In this document: piece by piece, positions 8,776-16,650 of the stretch
How positions within the stretch are numbered: the stretch's first letter is position 1
Layout: each line of letters begins with the position of its first letter
Assembly (NCBI GenBank): GCA_016787485.1
Contig: JAEUUL010000027.1
Coordinates: 1-53,279 of the forward strand
Length of the DNA: 53,279 bases
From: Bacteroidota bacterium
Lineage (GTDB): Bacteria > Bacteroidota > Bacteroidia > NS11-12g > UBA955
Direction: 5' to 3'
The notes under the pieces: generated by a model
What the model was told of the DNA's origin: nothing
Seen by the model: only the letters and a program-made list of their open reading frames with translations
The model's database searches: none
Position numbers and translations under genes: made by a program

Positions 8776-9636
8776 ATGACAGCAAAGGCTCCTTCACAAA
8801 TAGATGTAGCAAAAGTTCTCAGGGAAAAGAATCCCGGCCTGGCCCGCCTGATTCCAGGTTTCATTATGCGCTGGGTAAAGAGAACACTGCATGAAGCAGA
8901 AATCAACGAAGTATTGCTGCACCATGGAAACCTGGAAGGAGCAGCATTTGCCAGCCATGTGGTTGACCTGATGGGTGCAAAATTGACAAGCCATGGCAAA
9001 CAGCATATCCCTGAAACCGGCGGAGCCATCATTGCAAGCAATCATCCCCTGGGTGGGCTCGACGGCATGATGCTGCTGATAGAAGCCGCCAAAGTGCGCC
9101 CGGATGTTAGGTTCATCGTAAATGACATATTGATGAATCTGCCCCAGTTTCAAACCGTGTTTATACCCGTAAACAAGGTAGGCCGCACTGCCAGAGAAAG
9201 TCTGCAACGGGTGGAAGAAACCTATTCCAGTGGCAAGCTTGTCCTGATTTTCCCGGCCGGACTGTGCAGCCGCAAGCAAGGCGGAAACATCAAAGACCTG
9301 CCATGGTCTAAAAGTTTCATCAGCCGGTCCATAAAAAACAACCTGCCTGTGATTCCCACGCATATCCATGGTCACAATTCAGACCGGTTTTACAACCTGG
9401 CTTTGTGGAGAAAGCGATTAGGGATAAAAGCCAATATTGAAATGTTTTTTCTGGTGGATGAAATGTTTCGTCAGAAAGGGAAAAAAGTTCAGATTACTTT
9501 TGGCAAGCCCATTCCGGCGGAAACCTTTGACCACAGACACAGTCAGGAAGCGTGGGCTCAACTGCTGCGTGACTTTGTGTATCTGCTGGAAAAGAACCCC
9601 GGAGCCGACTTCGAAACGTATATTCAGACACAGTAA
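8776..9636 (+). CDS. glsA: glycine-lipid O-acyltransferase (PlsC family)
   Basis: A 286-residue acyltransferase with the PlsC motifs NHPLGGLDG (89-97, catalytic His90 and Asp96) and the later IFPAGLCSRK block. This hemolysin-like PlsC subgroup, next to a GNAT-like N-acyltransferase, corresponds to GlsA of Bacteroides thetaiotaomicron, which O-acylates an N-(3-hydroxyacyl)glycine made by GlsB to give the diacylated glycine lipid; in other Bacteroidota the same pair is one fused protein (OlsF-type). The identification follows from the motif plus the neighbour; ornithine or serine-glycine lipid as product is possible. It lies 12 bp after the DUF2279 gene and 54 bp before glsB. The protein has no signal peptide and probably acts on the inner face of the cytoplasmic membrane. 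Confidence 0.8.
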   Translation: MTAKAPSQIDVAKVLREKNPGLARLIPGFIMRWVKRTLHEAEINEVLLHHGNLEGAAFASHVVDLMGAKLTSHGKQHIPETGGAIIASNHPLGGLDGMMLLIEAAKVRPDVRFIVNDILMNLPQFQTVFIPVNKVGRTARESLQRVEETYSSGKLVLIFPAGLCSRKQGGNIKDLPWSKSFISRSIKNNLPVIPTHIHGHNSDRFYNLALWRKRLGIKANIEMFFLVDEMFRQKGKKVQITFGKPIPAETFDHRHSQEAWAQLLRDFVYLLEKNPGADFETYIQTQ

Positions 9637-9690
9637 TCAGCCTGTTTTTTGGCCATTTTCGGGTTTCTGCCTAAATTGTGCCCCGATTGC

Positions 9691-10638
9691 ATGGAACCCA
9701 TTGCTGCTCCAACAGACCGAAACTTACTCAAACAGGAACTGAATCCTGCGCATTTTATCCGGCCTACGAACAACATTGGGAATGAAATCTATATTTTCAA
9801 TGGCAACAACGCCCATGCGCTGATGCAAGAGGTGGGCCGGCTGCGGGAAGAAGCTTTCCGTGTGGCCGGCGGTGGCACCGGCAAGCCGGTAGATGTGGAT
9901 GAGTTTGACACGGGGCCATTCGCCTACGATCAACTGATTGTATGGAATCCCCGCGATGAACAGATTGTAGGTGGCTACCGCTTTAAGCTTTGTCGTGAGG
10001 CCCAGGACCAGACAGGCAATTACCATCTGAGTACCACTGAGATATTCAACTACAGCCAGCGGCTTAAATCAGAGTTTTTTCCTTTAACGATAGAACTGGG
10101 ACGTAGTTTTGTGCAACCACAGTACCAGCCGAGTGCCGAAAACCGCAAAGGGTTGTTCAGTCTCGACAACCTCTGGGACGGACTGGGAGCACTGGTGGTA
10201 CTGCACCCTGAAATGGAGTATTTCTTTGGCAAAATCACCATGTACACCCATTTCAACCGTGTGGCCAGGGATTATATACTTTCGTTCATGCACCACTATT
10301 TTCCCGACAGGGACCAACTGGTGGACATCCCACACAAACTGATACCTGAAACAGATTGCACCGCATTTATTGAAAGCCTTCAGGGACTGGCGTACAAAGA
10401 AGGGCACGCTGTGCTTAACCAGGCGGTGAGGCATCTGGGGGAAAACATCCCCCCCCTGTTCAACAGTTACATGAACCTGAGCCCCACCATGCGCACCTTC
10501 GGAACCTCGGTGAATGACCATTTCGGAGGTGTGGAGGAAACCGGAATCATGGTGACCATCAAGGACATCTACCCCAGCAAAAAAGACAGGCACGTAAATT
10601 CGTTCCTGAACTATCTGGCCTCTGTTTCTAAGGCATAA
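9691..10638 (+). CDS. glsB: glycine-lipid N-acyltransferase (OlsB/hemolysin-like GNAT)
   Basis: A 315-residue member of the OlsB/hemolysin-type GNAT group (Acetyltransf_5 fold). Typical are EVGRLREEAFRVAGGG, DQLIVWNPRDEQIVGGYRF, ELGRSFVQPQYQ and LWDGLGALVVLHPEMEYFFG. GlsB joins a 3-hydroxyacyl chain from acyl carrier protein to glycine, the first step of glycine-lipid synthesis; here the usual gene order seen in Bacteroides (glsB then glsA) is reversed. The reading frame is open from a TTG at 9649, but the ATG at 9691 is preferred because the preceding residues do not belong to the family core. Its last 11 bp overlap, tail to tail, the end of the subtilase gene on the other strand. The lipid head group is inferred, not seen. 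Confidence 0.8.
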   Translation: MEPIAAPTDRNLLKQELNPAHFIRPTNNIGNEIYIFNGNNAHALMQEVGRLREEAFRVAGGGTGKPVDVDEFDTGPFAYDQLIVWNPRDEQIVGGYRFKLCREAQDQTGNYHLSTTEIFNYSQRLKSEFFPLTIELGRSFVQPQYQPSAENRKGLFSLDNLWDGLGALVVLHPEMEYFFGKITMYTHFNRVARDYILSFMHHYFPDRDQLVDIPHKLIPETDCTAFIESLQGLAYKEGHAVLNQAVRHLGENIPPLFNSYMNLSPTMRTFGTSVNDHFGGVEETGIMVTIKDIYPSKKDRHVNSFLNYLASVSKA

Positions 10639-12889
10639 TCACTATACTGCCGTTACTTATCGTCTGTGTATTGCTAAGGCGGTAGAAATACACGCCCGGA
10701 GCCATGTTTCTCACAGAAATCTTTGCCATTCCGGTCGCATCCGCGGCAAATGGCAAACGGGATACTTCCCTGCCCTGAGGATTTATCAGCGCCAATTCTC
10801 CTGATTGGCTGGTGCCAGTGTGAATGTACAAATCGCCCGAGGCCGGATTTGGGTAAACCCAGGATGCGTCTTTTGAAGGCTGTTGAACCTGTAGTTTATT
10901 GAGTTGTACAGCCAGTTTTACTGCTTCAAAGGCATTAACCCGGCCCCTGCCATAGTGGATATTGCTGTCTGCTGTTGTGAGTGCATCGCGGGTGGCGGTA
11001 AGGCCCAAAACCAGTCTTACCTGCTCCGGATTGAGTTTGGGAGCTGCCTGCAATACCAGAGCAACTACTCCGGCCACATGGGGCGCTGCCATGCTTGTAC
11101 CATTCAGCAGTACCCAGTAGTTTTCATTGCCTTGAAAAGTACTTTTATATGTGGTTAGGTCCGCTAACCAGCCGGGATATTGCCTGCGGTGGGCCGAAGA
11201 TCCCACCAGCTGTCCCGGTGCACAGATATCCGGTTTCAGACGTCCGTCGGCTGCAGGCCCGCGGCTGCTGAATCCACTGACTTCGCCAGGCACCAGCCAG
11301 TTCTGAGCTCTGTAGGTACCTCCTGCATCGTACCAGTTGTTGCGGTTTACATAGGCCCCTACGCTGATGGTTGCTTTGCCGGTACCTCCGTTTTCGCCGG
11401 CTGTATAGGCCTGTGTGCCATCCAGATACTTGCCACTGTGGTCATTGCCTAAAACCTTTGCCAGAAAACTGCCAGACGTCCACCGGTAGGCCTGACCACT
11501 GTTCCAGCCATGTACAGTGCCCTCTCCGGTTATTCCCATGCGGATGCGCAGTTTCGCACTGTTGCTGCTTTCGGCCATTACGAGAATATTCGGTTTGCCA
11601 TTGTTCACATAGGAACCCAGACAACTGAAGGTATACCAAAGCGTATCGGTGCCATTGGCTTTCATTCCCTTCACCACTTTGTTTGAACTGGCATAAGTAA
11701 AGGGGATTTGTAAAATTTCAGCACCCAGTGTATCAAATAGCGTCAGGTTGATGCCCAATGCTTTGCCGGGGCTGCCCCACATGTCGCAATACACGTTTTC
11801 TTTTGAATAGTCTTTGCGGTTGCGGTCTATGATGAAAGTATAAGCGGTATCGCTGTTCAAATCAGCCATACAGTGCATCTGGTTGCCGGCATCGTTGCCA
11901 TTGGCTCCAACCACTATTTTTCCCGGACCTGTGAGTTGCTCCACCGCTTTGTCAAACAGCGAAGTGCCATCATGGGGGCCGGTATGCATGCCCCAGCTGA
12001 GGTTGCAAACAGCAGGTTTGTTCTGTGCGGTGGCGTAATCAAACACATACCTGAAACCATCCAAAATAGAGGGGTTGGCTACGATATGATCGCCTTTGGC
12101 GCTGCCATTCAGTGTATCATTGGCATATTTAATGGTTACGAAAACCAGATCGGATTCCGGAGCCATGCCCCGGTATTTCAGCGCAGGTGTGCTGAATCCG
12201 CTGCCTGCTGCAATTCCACCCACATGGGTTCCGTGAAGGCCATCTTCATCCTGGGTTGCCTGTATCGCTGCAGACTGCGTCTGCTCTGTTCCATAACTGT
12301 ATCCTGCCGGTGCCGGGCCTGGAGTAGCAGACTGGTGCCACCAGCGTTTCACCCGGTAGGTGGTGCCGTCGGTGCCGAAAAAAGTGGGATTGTCTGACTG
12401 GAAACCAATATCTATGATTCCTACAATCACTCCTTTGCCCATATAATTGTCCGGCAATCCGTTCAAAAGGCCTGCCTGTGCCTCATTTACATGGCTGTGA
12501 ATGCGTGCTGTGTCATTCTGCGTGCGGCTTGCATTCAGTCTGCCATAGACGTCTATGTATTCTACTGCGGGTTCTGCCAACAGGCTGTAGATGTTGTTCC
12601 GGTTTATCCTGCAGGTATACAGGTTGCCTATGCGATTTCCACGACCAGCCGCAGACGGAACAGGAACTGTGCTGTTTTGCAATTGCAACACGGCCGGTAT
12701 TTTTCCGTTCGAATCCTCAGGAAAAAGACGTGTATCCAGGCTTTGCAAATACATACGGGTGATGGCCGAAAGGTGGTCTGATTCCGGAACAGGTGCCGGC
12801 GATTGCGCAGCAATGGCCACAGCCGATAAACAACACACAAAAAGAAACGAACGCAACATCCCGGCAAAGGTCTGTATAAAAAGATTCAT
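10628..12889 (-). CDS. subtilisin-like serine protease with type IX secretion domain
   Basis: A 753-residue S8 peptidase. Order of parts: signal peptide (a hydrophobic stretch to about AAIAAQ, residues 12-29), a short propeptide-like region, then the catalytic domain with Asp160 (GIIDIGFQ), His219 (LHGTHVGG) and Ser599 (LNGTSMAAPHVAG). A long insert of beta-rich sequence lies between His and Ser (about 340-500), as in other Bacteroidota surface subtilases. The final about 80 residues (starting VYPNPASGDLYI and ending in a short hydrophobic strand) form a type A T9SS sorting domain, so the protein should pass the outer membrane and be anchored or released at the surface. Start could be Met1 or Met11. 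It overlaps glsB by 11 bp convergently. Confidence 0.92.
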   Translation of the reverse strand: MNLFIQTFAGMLRSFLFVCCLSAVAIAAQSPAPVPESDHLSAITRMYLQSLDTRLFPEDSNGKIPAVLQLQNSTVPVPSAAGRGNRIGNLYTCRINRNNIYSLLAEPAVEYIDVYGRLNASRTQNDTARIHSHVNEAQAGLLNGLPDNYMGKGVIVGIIDIGFQSDNPTFFGTDGTTYRVKRWWHQSATPGPAPAGYSYGTEQTQSAAIQATQDEDGLHGTHVGGIAAGSGFSTPALKYRGMAPESDLVFVTIKYANDTLNGSAKGDHIVANPSILDGFRYVFDYATAQNKPAVCNLSWGMHTGPHDGTSLFDKAVEQLTGPGKIVVGANGNDAGNQMHCMADLNSDTAYTFIIDRNRKDYSKENVYCDMWGSPGKALGINLTLFDTLGAEILQIPFTYASSNKVVKGMKANGTDTLWYTFSCLGSYVNNGKPNILVMAESSNSAKLRIRMGITGEGTVHGWNSGQAYRWTSGSFLAKVLGNDHSGKYLDGTQAYTAGENGGTGKATISVGAYVNRNNWYDAGGTYRAQNWLVPGEVSGFSSRGPAADGRLKPDICAPGQLVGSSAHRRQYPGWLADLTTYKSTFQGNENYWVLLNGTSMAAPHVAGVVALVLQAAPKLNPEQVRLVLGLTATRDALTTADSNIHYGRGRVNAFEAVKLAVQLNKLQVQQPSKDASWVYPNPASGDLYIHTGTSQSGELALINPQGREVSRLPFAADATGMAKISVRNMAPGVYFYRLSNTQTISNGSIVIMP

Positions 12890-12893
12890 AATC

Positions 12894-12922
12894 CTGTCAG
12901 ATTCCTGATGTGGCCCTGACAG
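12894..12922. repeat. 29-bp inverted repeat between the subtilase and lysozyme-like genes
   Basis: CTGTCAG at 12894-12900 and CTGACAG at 12916-12922 are perfect inverted arms with 15 bp between them, located immediately upstream of the subtilase start and downstream of the lysozyme-like gene. It could be a regulator site or a weak hairpin; no T run follows. Confidence 0.4.
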
Positions 12923-12932
12923 AAATAAAAGC

Positions 12933-13589
12933 TTATAACTTCCCTTTAAACCAGTTCATCCATTTCAACCCGTTTTCAGCATATTTGGGATCGTGGGTTC
13001 GGGGCTTGTTGTTTGCTGGCCAGGGAGTCCCACAATTGTGAATGTGAAACGCACTTTTATAATCCCCTTTTTTCAGATAACTGCCATAGTTCTCAGTTAT
13101 CCATTTCACACCCCAGTGCACGGACTCTTGCCCACGCAATTGCTGAATATTGATGTCATAGAGCAGGCATTTGTACCCCATAAGCTGAAAAGGGCCCCAA
13201 CTGCTGGCCAGGTTTTGCAGTGCTTCGTCTCCGGCGTCTTTAAGATGGCTTCGTTTTACGTGTTCATAATTGTTGCGAAGGCCCAATTGTACCATTTTCA
13301 GCCGGGCATATACATGCTTTTCGTACCGTTCCGGTGCTGGTTTTCGTCCGCCGCACTCCAGCAAACACAGTGCTGCCAAATACTCAGGTGAAATCCTGTA
13401 GCGGCGTGCCTCGCTGAGGATTTCATCACCATAGTTCTCTATCACTGCCTCCGGCCCCTGCGCACCGGCCGGCAAGGGTCCGCCCAATGCATGCCACCAA
13501 TAGCCGCGGAACAGGACCAGACCCAAACAGAGCAACACCACCAGTGTCGCAATCAACAACAAACCTGCGCTGCGTTTTTTACCAGCCAT
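12933..13589 (-). CDS. membrane-anchored lysozyme/lytic transglycosylase-like protein
   Basis: About 218 residues from the ATG at 13589. An N-terminal membrane anchor (roughly residues 8-27) is followed by a lysozyme-like domain: ISPEYLAALCLLECGG with the probable catalytic Glu78, then LASSWGPFQLMGYKCLLYD, a pattern typical of soluble lytic transglycosylase/GH23-like folds, and a closing helix with YKSAFHIHNCG. It should act in the periplasm on peptidoglycan glycan strands. The longer reading frame starts at a TTG (13598) inside the -7 element TACATTTG, so the ATG is preferred; only 6 nt separate that element from the ATG. It is co-oriented with the subtilase and diverges from tcdA. Confidence 0.75.
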   Translation of the reverse strand: MAGKKRSAGLLLIATLVVLLCLGLVLFRGYWWHALGGPLPAGAQGPEAVIENYGDEILSEARRYRISPEYLAALCLLECGGRKPAPERYEKHVYARLKMVQLGLRNNYEHVKRSHLKDAGDEALQNLASSWGPFQLMGYKCLLYDINIQQLRGQESVHWGVKWITENYGSYLKKGDYKSAFHIHNCGTPWPANNKPRTHDPKYAENGLKWMNWFKGKL

Positions 13590-13595
13590 CGTTTG

Positions 13596-13603
13596 CAAAT
13601 GTA
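13596..13603 (-). promoter_or_regulatory. -7 element of the lysozyme-like gene
   Basis: Minus-strand TACATTTG, an exact TAnnTTTG, ends 6 nt before the ATG, so the transcript is predicted to have almost no leader. Confidence 0.6.
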
Positions 13604-13637
13604 AAGGCTGAAACGGATGCCGTAAATTCGCAGCCTT

Positions 13638-14369
13638 ATGGAACCTGACTTTGGATGGCTCGAACGCACTGAACTACTGATAGGCAGAGAACAACTGGAA
13701 AAGTTGCACAATAGCCGTGTGCTTATCGTGGGACTGGGTGGTGTAGGCTCCTATGCTGCAGAATTTGTATGCCGGGCTGGTGTGGGAAATCTCACCATCG
13801 TAGACGGCGACATTGTGGATGTAACCAATAAAAACCGGCAGTTACCCGCACTCAGCAGCACCATTGGAATGAAAAAAGCAGAATTGATGGCAGCACGCAT
13901 GCACGATATCAATCCCAACCTGAACCTGCAGGTTCTCTCTTCCTTTCAGCGTCCGGAACACACAATGGAGCTGGTTTCATCGAACAAATTCGATTATGTG
14001 ATGGACTGTATAGACAGCATTAGTCCGAAGGTATACCTTATCCGTGGTTGTGTGGAGCATGGTCAGCGACTGATAAGCAGTATGGGGGCAGGTGGCAAAA
14101 CAGATCCCGGCACCATGCGTGTGGACGATATATCCACCTCATACAATTGCCCATTTGCCCGCAACGTGCGAAAGAGACTGCACAAGCACGGAATTTATTC
14201 CGGTTTCAAATGTGTTTTCAACCATGGTGAATTGTATACCGAAAGCCTTCGCCTGACAGATGGAAGCAATTTCAAGAAATCGTTTTACGGCACCATTTCT
14301 TTTATGCCGGCCCTCTTTGGATTGCGGATGGCAGCAGAGGTAATCAATGATTTGCGCAATGAGGGCTGA
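13638..14369 (+). CDS. tcdA: tRNA threonylcarbamoyladenosine dehydratase
   Basis: A 243-residue ThiF/E1-like enzyme of usual TcdA (YgdL/CsdL) length. The ATP-binding GLGGVGS (32-38) is followed by VDGDIVDVTNKNRQ, the family's adenylate-site signature, and later segments VMDCIDSISPKVYLI, SMGAGGKTDPGTMRV and the C-terminal NDLRNEG helix. TcdA uses ATP to cyclise N6-threonylcarbamoyladenosine at position 37 of ANN-decoding tRNAs to the hydantoin form. It is divergent from the lysozyme-like gene and its 3' end overlaps the start of a small lipoprotein gene by 11 bp. A -7-like TAAATTCG (one mismatch) lies at 13623-13630, 7 nt before the ATG. Confidence 0.93.
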   Translation: MEPDFGWLERTELLIGREQLEKLHNSRVLIVGLGGVGSYAAEFVCRAGVGNLTIVDGDIVDVTNKNRQLPALSSTIGMKKAELMAARMHDINPNLNLQVLSSFQRPEHTMELVSSNKFDYVMDCIDSISPKVYLIRGCVEHGQRLISSMGAGGKTDPGTMRVDDISTSYNCPFARNVRKRLHKHGIYSGFKCVFNHGELYTESLRLTDGSNFKKSFYGTISFMPALFGLRMAAEVINDLRNEG

Positions 14370-14811
14370 TTTATTTTTACTCCTTTCGGCTCTGTGTTTC
14401 AATGCCTGCAAGGATAAAGCAGTAGAACCCACCCCTGAACCCGACATTACAGGGAAAACCCGCCAGGAGATATTCATGGTTCGTCCCTGGCGCATTCTGA
14501 ACTGGAAAGACAGCAGCAAGGCCGGTATTTTTGAAAACATAGAAACCTGCAGCCACGACAATACATATACATTCAGTACAAACTCAAATCTGATACTGGA
14601 CCGCGGGGCCGTGCAGTGCAACAGCGCTGAATTGCGCACTGAAAACATGTCCTGGAGTATGGTGAGCCCGAACGATACGCTGGTGCAGGTATTCAACAGC
14701 AGTTGGCGTATCCTTTCCCAGACCTCCCGCACTATGAGCATTCGCAACCGTAACTGGGACTTATCGCTGAACGATTACATTTACCATACCGTTTATTTCA
14801 GTGCGTTTTGA
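14359..14811 (+). CDS. small lipoprotein, paralogue of the one at 17962
   Basis: A 150-residue lipoprotein (FLLLSALCFNAC, acylated Cys17) with a short proline-rich linker. The mature part shares a clear block with the protein encoded at 17962-18426: ITGKTRQEIFMVRPWRI against VTGKTNQQIFMIQPWTM, then W-DSS-AG, N-E-C, a Y-TF strand and a second cysteine about 30 residues on. The overall size and beta-strand pattern suggest a small calycin (lipocalin-like) fold, but I do not recognise a named family. The ATG at 14359 is used because it begins the signal peptide; a second ATG lies at 14347. It lies directly before the operator region of the di-heme operon, the paralogue directly after that operon. 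Confidence 0.8.
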   Translation: MRADLFLLLSALCFNACKDKAVEPTPEPDITGKTRQEIFMVRPWRILNWKDSSKAGIFENIETCSHDNTYTFSTNSNLILDRGAVQCNSAELRTENMSWSMVSPNDTLVQVFNSSWRILSQTSRTMSIRNRNWDLSLNDYIYHTVYFSAF

Positions 14812-14925
14812 TGAGGCAGGCGCCAGGGTTGAGTCGCCGGACAATGGAATGACTTCCGCATTCCACTGGATTGTATTGAAAGGTAGCTGAATTCAGGACT
14901 GTACAACATAAACCAAGCTTCTTTA

Positions 14926-14942
14926 TTTAGAAATATTCTAAA
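14926..14942. promoter_or_regulatory. palindrome upstream of the di-heme operon promoter
   Basis: TTTAGAA and TTCTAAA are perfect 7-bp inverted arms separated by ATA. The arms begin and end like DtxR/MntR-type operators (TTTAG...CTAAA). The site lies just upstream of the -33 box of the next promoter. Confidence 0.45.
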
Positions 14943-14945
14943 CAA

Positions 14946-14977
14946 TTTGGGTAAATTATTAGGCTTGCCTAAATTTG
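14946..14977 (+). promoter_or_regulatory. promoter with embedded palindromic operator (di-heme operon)
   Basis: TTTG at 14946-14949, 20 bp, then TAAATTTG at 14970-14977: an excellent Bacteroidota promoter, 14 nt before the ATG at 14992. Within it lies the palindrome TTAGGC-TT-GCCTAA (14959-14972), which overlaps the -7 box. The arm sequence resembles sites of the metal-dependent DtxR/IdeR/MntR repressors, and the position would block polymerase when occupied. Confidence 0.65.
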
Positions 14978-14991
14978 TGCCGGATTAAAAC

Positions 14992-16206
14992 ATGAGTCCC
15001 CAAAAATGTATACCGCTGTCCCTGGGTATTGCCATACTGGCCGTGGCCTGTAGCAAACTGGTTCCCGGCGCACCCAGCGCTGCATCGGTGATGAACGCCC
15101 CACTCAGTGAACTTACTCCGGACCAACTGAAAGTATTCAATGCCGGTGCTGCGGAGTTCGACGAAGAATATGCTTCTGCCACCGGGCTGGGTCCCATCTA
15201 TGTTTCTACCAGTTGCAACAGTTGCCACGCCGGTGACAACCGCGGCCATATGCATACCATTCTCACCCGTTTCGGACAGTCGGACACATTTGGCAACACC
15301 TGGCTGGACAAGGGCGGGCCCCAGCTGCAACAACATGCTCTGGCCGGATTTACCGGCGAAACATTGCCAGCGGGTGTTCCATTCTCCCGGTTTCTGGCAC
15401 CCCTGGTGGCAGGTTCAGGATTCTTGGAAGCTGTTACTGAAAGTGACTTGCTGGCACTTGCAGATCCCGAAGATAAGAACAGCGACGGGATAAGCGGCAG
15501 ACCCAACTACAGTCAATTGCCTGCCTGGGTGGTTCCACTGCCAGGATCTGCAGTAAACCACGGAAGATTCATGGGCCGGTTCGGGCGCAAAGCTGCTGCA
15601 CATAACCTTCACCAGCAGTCGGTCAACGCTTTTCAGCAGGATATGGGAATCACAACCACTTTTTTACCCCGCAATCCGGTGAACCCATTGAACCCTGCTG
15701 CACCGGTTACCACCACCGACCCGGATGTGACAGATGCAGCGGTAAACGATGTGGTTTTCTACCTTCAAACCCTGCAAATGCCTCCACGCAGAAATGTGAT
15801 GAATGCAGATGTGGTAAAAGGGTCTGAGATATTCCGCAATATCGGTTGCGCTTCCTGCCATACCGAAACCCTGAAAACCGGATATTCACCGGTGGCAGCA
15901 TTATCTTATAAGGAATTTCACCCCTACACGGATCTTTTGCTGCACGATATGGGTCCGGAACTGAATGATGGGTATACCGAAGGGAATGCATTGCCGTCTG
16001 AATGGCGCACCACTCCGCTTTGGGGCCTTGGTCTGGCATCATCTGCGCAGGGAGGTCGGGTATTTTTGCTGCACGATGGCAGAGCCCACAGTATCGAAGC
16101 CGCCATCCAATACCATGGAGGTGAGGCTGCTGCTTCGCGCACAGCTTTCCGCAACCTGAGTTCCGCAGATAAATCTGCATTGCTCTCCTTTCTGAACAGC
16201 TTATAA
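14992..16206 (+). CDS. di-heme oxidoreductase (DHOR) lipoprotein, putative peroxidase
   Basis: A 404-residue protein of the di-haem oxidoreductase family with two heme c sites, CNSCH (75-79) and CASCH (286-290). A lipobox (ILAVAC, Cys20) indicates anchoring in a membrane facing the periplasm. Further family landmarks are DGISGRPNY, GRFGRKAAAHNLHQQSVNAF and the C-terminal HDMGPELNDGYTEG and LLHDGRAHSIEAAIQYHGGEA. DHOR proteins are often found in iron- or copper-linked loci, frequently beside imelysin-type proteins, and are presumed to transfer electrons or reduce peroxide; the natural substrate is unknown. It is the first gene of a three-gene operon (3-bp gap to the Rieske gene) behind a promoter that carries a palindromic operator. 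Confidence 0.9.
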   Translation: MSPQKCIPLSLGIAILAVACSKLVPGAPSAASVMNAPLSELTPDQLKVFNAGAAEFDEEYASATGLGPIYVSTSCNSCHAGDNRGHMHTILTRFGQSDTFGNTWLDKGGPQLQQHALAGFTGETLPAGVPFSRFLAPLVAGSGFLEAVTESDLLALADPEDKNSDGISGRPNYSQLPAWVVPLPGSAVNHGRFMGRFGRKAAAHNLHQQSVNAFQQDMGITTTFLPRNPVNPLNPAAPVTTTDPDVTDAAVNDVVFYLQTLQMPPRRNVMNADVVKGSEIFRNIGCASCHTETLKTGYSPVAALSYKEFHPYTDLLLHDMGPELNDGYTEGNALPSEWRTTPLWGLGLASSAQGGRVFLLHDGRAHSIEAAIQYHGGEAAASRTAFRNLSSADKSALLSFLNSL

Positions 16207-16209
16207 TCC

Positions 16210-16650
16210 ATGCAGCGCAAAGAATTTATCAAAACCTGCGGCCTGGCCTGCATGGCCGGTGTGGTGGGCTCTCCCCTGCTGCAATCCTGTGCCAACCGCA
16301 TGGTGGCCGGTGAAATGACCCAGACTGACCTGAAAATTCCAGTATCTGGTTTCCGGGTGGAAAGCAAGGGCAAAACCAGTTTCCGCACACATGTGGTGGC
16401 TCATCATGATAAATTGAAATACCCCATTTGCGTTTTTCGTAACGCAGAGAAAGACTATACAGCCTTGTGGATGAGTTGTACCCACCAGGGTGCAGAGCTA
16501 CAGGTGTTTGGCGAAAAACTGCAATGCCCGGCACATGGCAGTGAATTCGACCGCAAAGGGGTGGTGCAAAACAGTCCTGCCGACATCAACCTGCGCCAAT
16601 TTCCTGTTACCGAAAAAGAAGACGGCTTTTTATACATCTCCCTGAAATGA
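16210..16650 (+). CDS. Rieske 2Fe-2S lipoprotein
   Basis: A 146-residue protein with an N-terminal signal ending in the lipobox LLQSC (Cys27), then a Rieske fold with cluster ligands Cys90/His92 (SCTHQG) and Cys106/His109 (CPAHGSEFD). The gap between the two ligand pairs is short, as in small arsenite-oxidase-type or ferredoxin-like Rieske proteins. It lacks the transmembrane anchor of cytochrome bc complexes and probably works as a periplasmic electron carrier, most simply to or from the di-heme protein encoded 3 bp upstream. Its stop overlaps the porin start by 4 bp. The RKEFIKTCG start resembles a Tat signal but has only one arginine before Lys, so the export route is uncertain. Confidence 0.9.
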   Translation: MQRKEFIKTCGLACMAGVVGSPLLQSCANRMVAGEMTQTDLKIPVSGFRVESKGKTSFRTHVVAHHDKLKYPICVFRNAEKDYTALWMSCTHQGAELQVFGEKLQCPAHGSEFDRKGVVQNSPADINLRQFPVTEKEDGFLYISLK

